From Actinomycetota bacterium (GTDB lineage: Bacteria > Actinomycetota > UBA4738), in NCBI GenBank assembly GCA_005885015.1, contig VAYG01000105.1, positions 7,372-13,293 on the forward strand: a stretch of 5,922 nt of DNA. The letters are read 5' to 3'. The notes below the pieces were generated by a model. That model ran no database searches. It saw only the letters and a list, made by a program, of their open reading frames with translations, and was not told where the DNA came from. This document shows, piece by piece, positions 1 through 5,922 of the stretch. Every line of letters begins with the position of its first letter. The stretch's first letter is position 1. Both the position numbers and the translations under genes were made by a program.

Positions 1-1126
1 TGAGGACGTGCAGGATGCCCCGGTCGCGCCGGAGCGAGAAGTCGTCGGCGAGCGCTCCGTCGGGCCCCACCAGCTGCGCCCGCACGCCTGAGGGCCCGAA
101 CCGCATGTCGCCCCGCCGGAGCCCGGGGATGTAGCGCCTGCACTCCCGGAGGAACGCCCCCCTCGACACGTCCCGCCAGACTTCGGACAGCCCCATCCTC
201 CAATGCCGGCGGGCCAGCCGCCGGAATCCGCGGAACCCGAGGACGTCCGCAACGTCCCGGGCGTTGACGTCGCGTCGGCGGTAACCCTCGCGGGCCAGGG
301 CCAGCACAGCGTTCGGCCCCGCGGTGACGTGGCCATCGATGTACCGGGTGAAGTGCACGCCGAGGAACGGGAAGGCGGGGTTGGGGACCGGGTAGACGAG
401 CGCGTTGACCAGGCCGGCAGACGGCTGGACCAGTGTGTAGTAGTCGCCCCGGAACGGCACGGTCCGGTCCAGGCGATCCCGGCCTGTCATCTGCCCGACC
501 CGGTCGGCGTGGAGCCCCGCACAGCTCACCACGAAGCTGGCCTCGACCTCGCCGCTCGAGGTGTGGACGAGCCACGAGCCGTTGCGCTCTGTCAGCGCGG
601 TCACCTGGTGCGCGGATCGAACCTCCGCCCCTCGCGAACGGATCTCCCCGGCCAGGCACGTCGCCACCGCGCGGAAGTCGATGACGCCGGTCTGGGGCAG
701 ATGCAGGGCCCGAATCCCCACGACGTTTGGTTCGATCTCCCGAAGCCGTTCCGGGCCGATCTCCTCCAACCCCGGGATCCCGTTGGCCGTGCCGTACTCC
801 TTCAAGCGCGCCAGGCGGGGCAGCTCATCCGCCTCCACCGCCACGACCACCTTCCCGCACCGCCGGAAGGGGACTCCCTGCTCCTCTGCGAACCGCTCCA
901 GAGCAGCCTTGCCGTCGATGCAGAGGCGGGCCTTGAGCGACCCGGGCCGGTAGTACAGACCGGAGTGCAGGACCCCCGAGTTGTGGGAGGTCTGGTGGGC
1001 GCCCAGCTCCGGTTCCTTCTCCAGGATGGTCAGGCGGAGCCCGGGCCGCCGCTCCAGGAGGCGGTACGCCGTGGAGAGTCCGAGGATGCCGCCGCCGACG
1101 ACGGCGACGTCGACCTGCGTCCCCAC
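1..1126 (-). CDS. lhgO: L-2-hydroxyglutarate oxidase (FAD-dependent), 3' end cut off by window edge
   Basis: This enzyme oxidises L-2-hydroxyglutarate to 2-oxoglutarate with FAD. In E. coli the electrons pass to the membrane quinone pool. The 375 residues visible follow E. coli LhgO (about 422 aa, from memory) nearly end to end. They begin with a Rossmann FAD-binding stretch VVGGGILGLSTA (residues 9-20) and an acidic strand end ILEKE (34-38). The family block HNSGVLHSGLYY (48-59) follows, then CAGLHADRV (202-210), PFRGDYYTL (224-232), YPVPNP (245-250), PFLGVHFTR (253-261) and GPNAVLA (270-276). VRAQLVGPDG (348-357) matches the C-terminal substrate/FAD region. The frame is open to base 1, so roughly the last 25-50 residues are missing. 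The GTG at 1126 is chosen because it places the FAD motif at the usual distance from the N-terminus. It lies one base after the upstream dehydrogenase stop, with only a weak AGG upstream, which suggests translational coupling. D-amino-acid-oxidase-superfamily relatives are the alternative, but the family blocks make LhgO very likely. Confidence 0.9.
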   Translation of the reverse strand, partial: MGTQVDVAVVGGGILGLSTAYRLLERRPGLRLTILEKEPELGAHQTSHNSGVLHSGLYYRPGSLKARLCIDGKAALERFAEEQGVPFRRCGKVVVAVEADELPRLARLKEYGTANGIPGLEEIGPERLREIEPNVVGIRALHLPQTGVIDFRAVATCLAGEIRSRGAEVRSAHQVTALTERNGSWLVHTSSGEVEASFVVSCAGLHADRVGQMTGRDRLDRTVPFRGDYYTLVQPSAGLVNALVYPVPNPAFPFLGVHFTRYIDGHVTAGPNAVLALAREGYRRRDVNARDVADVLGFRGFRRLARRHWRMGLSEVWRDVSRGAFLRECRRYIPGLRRGDMRFGPSGVRAQLVGPDGALADDFSLRRDRGILHVL

Positions 1127-1127
1127 C

Positions 1128-2681
1128 CTACGGGAGCCGGAATCCGAGGTCGGCAGGGACGTCGGCCACGTCCATCTGGGCCTTCTGGAGCTTTCCTGAG
1201 TAGTCCCAGTTCATCGACTGCCATCGGGTGAACTGGTCCAGGACCCAGATCCCGGCCTGGCGGCCGCCGTTGCCCGATCGTCCGTTCCCGCCGAAGGGGA
1301 GATGGGCCTCCGCCCCCGAGGTCGAGTTGTTCACGCTGACCATCCCGGCCGAGATCCGTTCCCGGAATCGGAACACGTTCTTCGGGTCGTTCGTGTAGAT
1401 CGAGGACGACAGTCCGTAGCCGTGGCCGTTGGCCAGGGCCATGGCCTCGTCGAAGGAGGCGAAGCTCGCCACGCCGACGATCGGCCCGAACGACTCCGTC
1501 CCGTAGAGCTCGTCCTCCATCGTCACGCCGTCGACGATCGTGGGGTGGTAGTAGAGACCGGCGTCGGGATCGCCCACGAACCCCTCGCGCGGGTTCCCCG
1601 TCCCGATCCGACCGGTGGCCGAGGACCCATAGAGCTTGTGGTGCGGCTGGACGAGGTCGAGCCATCCTTCGAAGCGCCGGCCGAATCGCTCGCTGATCAT
1701 CGGCCCGTACAGGACGTCCTCGAATGGCTCGCCGATGGCCGCGCTCTCGACCGCCGCGGCGAACCGCGACAGGAACTCGTCGTGGACCGAGTCGTGGACG
1801 ATGACGGTGCCGAGCGACGTGCATCGCTGTCCCGCCGTCCCGAACCCGCTGAACAGGCACCCGTCCACGGCCAGGTCGAGGTCGGCGTCGGGCATGACCA
1901 CCAGCGGGTTCTTTCCTCCGAGCTCCAGACACGGGGACTGGAGATGGCGGCCGCACAGCTCGCCGATGCGCCTTCCCACGTCGGTCGATCCGGTGAACCC
2001 GACCTTGTCCACCAGGCCCTCGTCGAGCGCCCGCTCGAGGCCTTCGAAGGCGACCGGACCCTCGGCCATCACCATGTTGAACACACCCTCCGGCAACCCG
2101 CCGTGCAGGATCAGCTGGGCGAACGCCTCCGCCGATGAAGGCGTGTACTCCGGTGGCTTCCACACGACCGTGTTCCCGCAGACGAGGGCCGGGATGACGT
2201 ACCAGGAGGGAACGGCCACCGGGAAGTTGCCGGCGGTGATGACGGCGGCCACGCCGACAGGTGCCCGGAAGGTGAAGAGCTGCTTGTCGGGCATCTCGCT
2301 GGGCACCGTCTGGCCGTACAGGCGACGGCCCTCGGAGAGGAAGAAATTGCAGGTGTCGATGACCTCCTGGACCTCGCCGAGGGATTCCCTGTACGGCTTG
2401 CCGATCTCCCGGGTGACGAGCCGGGCCAGCCGCTCCTTGTTCTCCTCCACGATCCGGCCGATCTGCTGAACGACCCGGCCGCGAACCGGGGCCGGCGTGG
2501 CGGCCCATCCGGGCTGCGCTTCTCGGGCGATCCGGCACGCCTCGACGAACGTCCCCGCGTCGCCGAGCTCCGCCACGGCGACGAGCTCCTCCAGGTGCGC
2601 CGGGTTGCGCGCCTCCAGCTTCCCTCCCGGCGCGCTCGGCGCCCCGTCGCCGCCGATGATCGATCCCACCGTCCGCGCCAT
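1128..2681 (-). CDS. Aldehyde dehydrogenase, ALDH7-like (probable aminoadipate-semialdehyde / piperideine-6-carboxylate dehydrogenase)
   Basis: This is an NAD(P)-dependent aldehyde dehydrogenase of 517 aa, usual length for the superfamily and probably cytosolic. The catalytic set is complete: NFP with oxyanion Asn152, WKPPE with Lys175, FTGST (229-233), general base Glu253 in LELGG, nucleophile Cys287 in GTAGQRCT, and ESFGP with Glu396. Subfamily hints point to ALDH7 (antiquitin, lysine catabolism). They are GEVQE (102-106), the GTAGQRCT block followed by IVHDSVHDEF (294-303), GLSSSIYTNDP (423-433), and NSTSGAE (452-458) with a glycine-rich GGNGRSGNGGR (464-474). In ALDH7 the Arg before the catalytic Cys contacts the substrate carboxylate. 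One departure is LELGGKN, where ALDH7 usually has LELGGNN, so the exact substrate is inferred. The start at 2681 is well supported by AGGAGG four bases upstream, overlapping the stop of the preceding carboxylase gene 8 bp away. The gene sits between acyl-CoA carboxylase and L-2-hydroxyglutarate oxidase, consistent with lysine or glutarate breakdown. Alternative: another semialdehyde dehydrogenase. Confidence 0.88.
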   Translation of the reverse strand: MARTVGSIIGGDGAPSAPGGKLEARNPAHLEELVAVAELGDAGTFVEACRIAREAQPGWAATPAPVRGRVVQQIGRIVEENKERLARLVTREIGKPYRESLGEVQEVIDTCNFFLSEGRRLYGQTVPSEMPDKQLFTFRAPVGVAAVITAGNFPVAVPSWYVIPALVCGNTVVWKPPEYTPSSAEAFAQLILHGGLPEGVFNMVMAEGPVAFEGLERALDEGLVDKVGFTGSTDVGRRIGELCGRHLQSPCLELGGKNPLVVMPDADLDLAVDGCLFSGFGTAGQRCTSLGTVIVHDSVHDEFLSRFAAAVESAAIGEPFEDVLYGPMISERFGRRFEGWLDLVQPHHKLYGSSATGRIGTGNPREGFVGDPDAGLYYHPTIVDGVTMEDELYGTESFGPIVGVASFASFDEAMALANGHGYGLSSSIYTNDPKNVFRFRERISAGMVSVNNSTSGAEAHLPFGGNGRSGNGGRQAGIWVLDQFTRWQSMNWDYSGKLQKAQMDVADVPADLGFRLP

Positions 2682-2684
2682 CGG

Positions 2685-2691
2685 TCCTCCT
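2685..2691 (-). promoter_or_regulatory. Strong Shine-Dalgarno of the aldehyde dehydrogenase gene
   Basis: On the minus strand the sequence reads TAGGAGGACCG then ATG. An AGGAGG core ends four bases before the start codon and overlaps the TAG stop of the upstream biotin carboxylase gene. This fixes the dehydrogenase start at 2681, although the frame stays open well upstream, and it points to coupled translation of the two genes. Confidence 0.8.
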
Positions 2692-4423
2692 ACTCGATGA
2701 ACACCAGGGGCTGGCCCATGTCGACCACGTCGCCATTGGAGATGGCGACCTCGGCCACGGTGCCCTCCCGGGTCGCTGCGATGTGGTTCTCCATCTTCAT
2801 GGCCTCCAGGATGCACACGGTCTGGCCGGCCTCGATCTGCTGACCCGCCTCCACCATGATCCGGAGGATGGTGCCCTGCATGGGGGCGGCGATGATCTCG
2901 CCCCCCCCTGCCGCGGCGTGATGGGCGGCTGAGGCGGGAGGGGCCGGAGGTGTGCGGGCGTCCTCGCCCCAGACTGCCACGGGGACGCGGTGGCCGTCGA
3001 CTTCCACCAGGAGCTTGATCGGTCTGGACGGCGAGACCGAGGCCCTGCCGCTCCGCCCATCTCCCGCGGCTCGCTCCATCGCGGCCCGTCCTCCGGAGGC
3101 GAGCGCCTCCTCCACCCACTTCGTGTGCACCGAGCCGTCACGAAAGTCGGGCGTTTCCAGGACCCAGCGATGGAAGGGGATCGTGGTCGGGATGCCGTCG
3201 ACGTGGAACTCGTCCAGGGCCCGGAGCATGCGACGGCGCGCCGCTTCGCGATCCTCGCCCCACGCGATCAGCTTGGCGAACAGCGAGTCGTAGTCGCCCA
3301 CGACCCTGCGGCCCTCGGCGAAACCCGAGTCGAGGCGGACGAACGGTCCCCCCGGCGGCTCGAATCGGGTGATCAGGCCGGGCCCGGGAAGGAAGTCCCG
3401 AGACGGGTCCTCCGCGTTGATCCGGCACTCGATCGCGTGGCCACGGGCCGCGGACGCCGGATCGACCCGCTCGCCCATCGCCACCATGAGCTGCAACTTC
3501 ACCAGATCCAGGCCGGTGACCATCTCGCTGACCGGGTGCTCGACCTGGAGGCGCGCGTTCATCTCGATGAAATAGAAGCCCGACTCGTCCACCAGGAACT
3601 CCACGGTCCCGGCGTTGACGTACCCGGCCGCCTTTGCGATGGCCACGGCGGCCTCGCCGATCCTCGACCGCAGCTCCTCGTCGACGATCGGGGAAGGACT
3701 CTCCTCGACCAGCTTCTGATACCGGCGCTGGAGGGAGCAGTCACGTTCGCCCAGGAACGACACGTGACCGCGGGAGTCGGCCAGGATCTGGGCTTCCACG
3801 TGATGGGCGCGGGTGACGTACCGCTCGAGGTAGACCTCCGGCCGGCCGAAGTAGGCGGCCGCCTCGCGCGCCGAGCGCTCCACCGCCTCGGCCAGCGCCT
3901 CGGGCTGGTCGACCAGGTGCATGCCCTTGCCGCCGCCCCCGAACGCCGCCTTGACCACCAACGGGAACCCGACCCGCCCGGCCTCGGCAGCAGCCTCCGA
4001 CGGTGAAATGGGCTCGGGAGTGCCGGGGATGGTCGGCGCCCCAACCGCCTCCGCGGTCCGCCGGGCCGCCGCCTTGTCGCCCATCAGGAGCATGGCCTCG
4101 GGAGGAGGACCCACGAAGACGAACCCGGCCTCGGCCACGCGCCGGGCGAAGTCCGCGTTCTCGGCGAGGAACCCGTAGCCGGGGTGGATCATGGTGGCGC
4201 GCGATCGCTTGGCCGCGTCGAGGATCCGGGCCATGTTCAGGTACGACTCGGCGGGGGCGGCCGGCCCGAGGTGATACGCGTCGTCGGCCAGCTCGACGTG
4301 GACCGAGTCCCGGTCGGGGTCGGAGTAGACGGCCACGGTCCCGATCCCCATCTCGCGGCAGGTCCTGATGACCCGGACGGCGATCTCGCCGCGATTGGCC
4401 ACCAACACCCGCGCCTCGGCCAT
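2690..4423 (-). CDS. accA: Acyl-CoA carboxylase alpha subunit (biotin carboxylase + biotin carboxyl carrier protein)
   Basis: This subunit carboxylates its own biotin using ATP and bicarbonate. A separate beta (carboxyltransferase) subunit then moves the carboxyl group to acetyl-, propionyl- or another acyl-CoA. The N-terminal biotin carboxylase starts VLVANRGEIAVRVIR (6-20). It has the ATP-grasp glycine loop FGGGGKGM (161-168), RRYQKLVEESPSP (233-245, Lys237), metal/ATP glutamates Glu275 and Glu287, and EMNARLQVEHP (287-297) with Arg291 and Glu295. VRLDSG (362-367) carries the Arg equivalent to E. coli AccC Arg338. An Ala/Pro-rich linker (about 440-507) follows. It contains a short strand segment IKLLVEVDGHRVPVAVW (469-485). 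The biotinyl domain (about 509-577) has EAMKM with biotinylated Lys543. Length and order fit the actinobacterial AccA type (about 590-600 aa) rather than longer PccA proteins. The start at 4423 gives the usual short N-terminus. An in-frame ATG at 4435 would add four residues, and neither has a clear Shine-Dalgarno. First gene of the minus-strand operon; acyl-CoA specificity depends on the unseen beta subunit. Confidence 0.93.
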   Translation of the reverse strand: MAEARVLVANRGEIAVRVIRTCREMGIGTVAVYSDPDRDSVHVELADDAYHLGPAAPAESYLNMARILDAAKRSRATMIHPGYGFLAENADFARRVAEAGFVFVGPPPEAMLLMGDKAAARRTAEAVGAPTIPGTPEPISPSEAAAEAGRVGFPLVVKAAFGGGGKGMHLVDQPEALAEAVERSAREAAAYFGRPEVYLERYVTRAHHVEAQILADSRGHVSFLGERDCSLQRRYQKLVEESPSPIVDEELRSRIGEAAVAIAKAAGYVNAGTVEFLVDESGFYFIEMNARLQVEHPVSEMVTGLDLVKLQLMVAMGERVDPASAARGHAIECRINAEDPSRDFLPGPGLITRFEPPGGPFVRLDSGFAEGRRVVGDYDSLFAKLIAWGEDREAARRRMLRALDEFHVDGIPTTIPFHRWVLETPDFRDGSVHTKWVEEALASGGRAAMERAAGDGRSGRASVSPSRPIKLLVEVDGHRVPVAVWGEDARTPPAPPASAAHHAAAGGGEIIAAPMQGTILRIMVEAGQQIEAGQTVCILEAMKMENHIAATREGTVAEVAISNGDVVDMGQPLVFIE

Positions 4424-4450
4424 GGACCGGAGCATACCGTCGGGTCCGGA

Positions 4451-4468
4451 AATTACACCGGGGTAATT
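4451..4468. promoter_or_regulatory. Near-perfect 18-bp palindrome, candidate operator in the divergent intergenic region
   Basis: AATTACACCGGGGTAATT has arms AATTAC and GTAATT around a CCGG core, with 16 of 18 positions obeying dyad symmetry. Only the seventh and twelfth bases break it. It covers the candidate -10 of the minus-strand operon and touches the candidate -35 of the plus-strand gene. A dimeric regulator bound here could therefore affect both directions. The regulator family cannot be told from the sequence and no regulator gene lies in the window. The AT-rich arms stand out in GC-rich surroundings. Confidence 0.5.
4452..4457 (-). promoter_or_regulatory. Candidate -10 element for the carboxylase-dehydrogenase-lhgO operon
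   Basis: Read on the minus strand this is TGTAAT, five of six matches to TATAAT, in otherwise GC-rich DNA. It would place transcription start near 4445, giving a short leader before ATG 4423 (or almost none before ATG 4435). No good -35 hexamer lies 17 bases upstream, which is common in high-GC actinobacterial promoters. The element lies inside the palindrome at 4451-4468. Confidence 0.4.
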
Positions 4469-4495
4469 GAACCGTCCTCGCTGGTCGCCAATACT
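4467..4495 (+). promoter_or_regulatory. Candidate sigma70-type promoter for the DivIVA-like/birA genes
   Basis: TTGAAC (4467-4472, four of six to TTGACA) is separated by 17 bases from AATACT (4490-4495, four of six to TATAAT). Transcription would begin near 4502, leaving a leader of about 24 bases with a Shine-Dalgarno at 4513-4518. The -35 overlaps the right arm of the palindrome at 4451-4468. Confidence 0.42.
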
Positions 4496-4512
4496 GGCCC
4501 TGGTCCGTATCC

Positions 4513-4518
4513 GGGAGG
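4513..4518 (+). promoter_or_regulatory. Shine-Dalgarno deciding the start of the DivIVA-like gene
   Basis: GGGAGG lies seven bases before the ATG at 4526 but only one base before the in-frame ATG at 4520. The spacing makes 4526 the likely initiation codon. Confidence 0.6.
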
Positions 4519-4525
4519 CATGGCG

Positions 4526-5437
4526 ATGGAGTCGGTGTCCCTGCGCAGGCGGCTGTTCGGCGTCGATCCGGAGGAGGTGCAGCGGGCGCTGGCGGAGCGG
4601 GACCTCGAGGTTGGACGTTTGGCCCGGCAGATGAATCTCGCCGAGCAGCGACTGGCCGAAGCCGAGGATCGCTCACAGGCATTGGAGCGCCGGCTGGCCG
4701 ACGCCGAGCGGCGAGCGCTCAGCGCGGAGCGCGAGCTCAAACACCTCCAGGCGACGCTGTCCTCGCTCAGCCTGGACATCGCCCGGAAGGAGCAGGAGGC
4801 CGAAGCCTTGCGACTGGAGGCAGACGATCTCCGTCGCCAGCTCGAGTGGGCCGTCACCGCCGGCTCCGCGGGGCTGGAGCAGCCGGGAAGAGGGGCCGGC
4901 GATGATCGCATGACCCGGTTCTTGGTGGCCGAGGTCGCGCCCATCCTCCGGGCGGCGGAAGATTCGGCGGCGGCGCTGATGGAGCAGGCGCGGGCGGCCT
5001 CCGGGCAGCAGCTGGCGGAGATCGGCCAGGCCAGGAACGAGCTCCGGGCCCAGTTCGCCGTCATCACCGAGTGGTGGGACGGAGTGCGACAAGTCGTTGC
5101 TCCGGTGCAGGAGCGCATCGCCTCGACCCGCCGGACGATCGAAGAGGTGGGCGAGCGGATCCAGGGCGCTCTGGTTCCCCTCTCGGGGCTCATGGCCACG
5201 ATTGGGGAGGAGCTGGCCGAGCTGACGAAGGCGGCTACCCCGCCCCCGTTCCCTGCTCCCGCGGATTCCTCGGCGAGCACCGAGGAGCGCAGCGCGCACG
5301 AGGAGCTCATCGTTTCCATCGCCGATGAGACGGGAGCGTCCACCGGGACACGAGACCAGGGCCCGCCGGTGCCCGCTGCGGGGAGGCCGGTCGGATGGTG
5401 GCCGTACGGGCGCCGCTCCGCCGGGGTGGGCCTGTAA
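4526..5437 (+). CDS. DivIVA-like coiled-coil protein of unknown specific role
   Basis: This is a 303-aa protein with no enzymatic motif and no signal peptide or membrane segment. The N-terminus LRRRLFGVDPEEVQRAL (6-22) resembles the DivIVA lead motif, in which a hydrophobic or Gly-containing turn precedes a D-x-x-E-V helix. A long charged coiled coil rich in Leu, Glu, Arg and Ala follows (about 14-110). A Gly-rich break (112-127) separates it from a second helical region (128-236), whose ILRAAEDSAAALMEQARAAS segment (140-159) resembles the Ala-rich A-x-x-A-x-x-I/L-x-x-A repeats of DivIVA-family proteins. The last 67 residues are Pro/Ser/Gly-rich and probably disordered. DivIVA-family proteins act as scaffolds at cell poles or division sites in actinobacteria, but this one diverges from canonical DivIVA/Wag31 and the assignment is by resemblance only. 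The frame continues upstream to 4184, but that extension is antisense to the carboxylase gene and lacks a ribosome site. It probably shares a transcript with birA, 16 bp downstream. Confidence 0.75.
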   Translation: MESVSLRRRLFGVDPEEVQRALAERDLEVGRLARQMNLAEQRLAEAEDRSQALERRLADAERRALSAERELKHLQATLSSLSLDIARKEQEAEALRLEADDLRRQLEWAVTAGSAGLEQPGRGAGDDRMTRFLVAEVAPILRAAEDSAAALMEQARAASGQQLAEIGQARNELRAQFAVITEWWDGVRQVVAPVQERIASTRRTIEEVGERIQGALVPLSGLMATIGEELAELTKAATPPPFPAPADSSASTEERSAHEELIVSIADETGASTGTRDQGPPVPAAGRPVGWWPYGRRSAGVGL

Positions 5438-5453
5438 GGCACGCCCGGCCCGA

Positions 5454-5922
5454 TTGCTGAACGAGGCAGCCGTCGCCCGGGCGGCCCGGTCCGCGGGGAT
5501 CCAGGCGCCGGCCCGGTTCGTCGAGGTCACCGCCTCGACCAACGACGACCTCCTCCGGCTGGCCGAAGAAGGAGCCCCGGCCTGGACGGTGGAGGTCGCC
5601 GCCCACCAGCAGGAGGGTCGGGGACGGCTGGGACGAACGTGGGTATCCACCCCCGGGAGCTCGCTGCTGGTCTCGGTGCTCCTGCGACCCGATCTCCCCC
5701 CTGCGGACGCCGCGCTGCTCACCCTGGCGGCCGGGGCGTGCATGGCGGTGTCCTGCTCCGTGGCGTGCGGGGTTGACGTCCGATGCGAGTGGCCGAACGA
5801 CCTGATGGCCGGGGAGCGGAAGATCGGCGGGATCCTGGCGGAGGCCAAGGTCGAGGCGGCCAGGCTGGCCCACGTCGTGGTGGGCGTCGGGATGAACGTG
5901 GCCCAGACGGCCGAGGACTTTC
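5454..5922 (+). CDS. birA: Biotin-[acetyl-CoA-carboxylase] ligase, 3' end cut off by window edge
   Basis: This enzyme makes biotinyl-5'-AMP from biotin and ATP and transfers biotin to the lysine of the AMKM motif in carrier proteins such as the divergently encoded carboxylase. The visible 156 residues hold the catalytic core: TASTND (26-31), the biotin/AMP-binding loop HQQEGRGRLGR (51-61), WVSTPGSSLLVSVLLRP (63-79), CEWPNDLM (111-118), KIGGILAE (123-130) and the GVGMNV strand near the right edge. There is no N-terminal helix-turn-helix, so it is a class I (non-regulatory) ligase, the form usual in actinobacteria. The frame is open to the window end; about 90-120 residues, including the small C-terminal domain, are probably missing. 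The start is uncertain. TTG at 5454 is the first plausible initiator in the short gap after the upstream stop; CTG at 5457 is next. The only purine run, AAGG at 5436-5439, lies 14 bases before the TTG, so translational coupling to the DivIVA-like gene is likely. Confidence 0.9.
   Translation, partial: MLNEAAVARAARSAGIQAPARFVEVTASTNDDLLRLAEEGAPAWTVEVAAHQQEGRGRLGRTWVSTPGSSLLVSVLLRPDLPPADAALLTLAAGACMAVSCSVACGVDVRCEWPNDLMAGERKIGGILAEAKVEAARLAHVVVGVGMNVAQTAEDF

Noticed and set aside
203..1231. Long plus-strand open frame opposite lhgO
   Set aside because: The translation is rich in Arg, Pro, Gly and Asp without any motif and lies exactly antisense to a strongly conserved gene. Such frames arise from high-GC codon bias.
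1302..2469. Two plus-strand open frames (1302-2138 and 1636-2469) opposite the aldehyde dehydrogenase
   Set aside because: Low-complexity antisense translations with no recognisable domain; the minus-strand frame has complete catalytic motifs.
2682..3119. N-terminal extension of the aldehyde dehydrogenase frame to an ATG at 3119
   Set aside because: It overlaps the conserved biotinyl domain in another frame, the translation is Gly/Arg-rich, and the ATG at 2681 has a strong AGGAGG.
2990..4006. Plus-strand open frame of 338 codons opposite the biotin carboxylase
   Set aside because: Antisense to conserved ATP-grasp coding sequence; no family motif or ribosome site.
4184..4525. Upstream extension of the DivIVA-like frame into the carboxylase gene
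   Set aside because: The region is antisense to conserved carboxylase sequence, and a good Shine-Dalgarno with correct spacing supports the ATG at 4526.
4453..5873. Minus-strand open frames opposite the DivIVA-like and birA genes (4453-5442, 4673-5848, 5307-5873)
   Set aside because: Ser/Arg/Pro-rich shadow translations with no motifs; the plus frames carry recognisable coiled coil and biotin ligase motifs.
1..5922. CRISPR arrays, tRNA genes, insertion sequences, attachment sites and rho-independent terminators
   Set aside because: No spaced direct repeats, cloverleaf-like segments, terminal inverted repeats with a transposase, or GC hairpin followed by a T run were seen. The gaps between co-directional genes are only 1, 8 and 16 bp.

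Overview
The window is GC-rich throughout and carries five protein-coding genes in two divergent groups, separated by a 102-bp region (4424-4525). Two genes run off the window edges. The organism is most likely an actinobacterium or a related high-GC lineage. The evidence is the biotin carboxylase/BCCP fusion, which aligns along its length with the mycobacterial AccA3-type acyl-CoA carboxylase alpha subunit as I remember it. A DivIVA-like coiled-coil gene and strong third-position G/C bias fit the same assignment. Genus cannot be told from this window.

Minus strand, reading leftwards from 4423: (1) an acyl-CoA carboxylase alpha subunit (biotin carboxylase plus BCCP, 577 aa); (2) 8 bp further, an NAD(P)-dependent aldehyde dehydrogenase resembling the ALDH7 (alpha-aminoadipate semialdehyde / piperideine-6-carboxylate dehydrogenase) family (517 aa); (3) 1 bp further, an L-2-hydroxyglutarate oxidase (LhgO) whose last roughly 25-50 residues lie beyond base 1. 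Such spacing implies one transcript. ALDH7 and LhgO both fit lysine/2-aminoadipate/glutarate breakdown towards 2-oxoglutarate. The carboxylase would act on an acyl-CoA, but no carboxyltransferase subunit is present in the window.

Plus strand, reading rightwards from 4526: (4) a 303-aa DivIVA-like coiled-coil protein, then 16 bp further (5) biotin-[acetyl-CoA-carboxylase] ligase (BirA, class I without a DNA-binding domain), truncated at the right edge. BirA is the enzyme expected to attach biotin to the BCCP lysine of gene 1, so an enzyme and its probable substrate protein are encoded back to back.

The intergenic region holds a 16/18-match palindrome (4451-4468) overlapping plausible promoter elements for both directions, and so is a candidate shared operator. 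I see no tRNA, rRNA, CRISPR array, insertion sequence or convincing terminator. I did not find a clearly undescribed system. The points most worth following are the shared operator, the DivIVA-like/BirA/AccA arrangement, and the carboxylase-ALDH7-LhgO operon.
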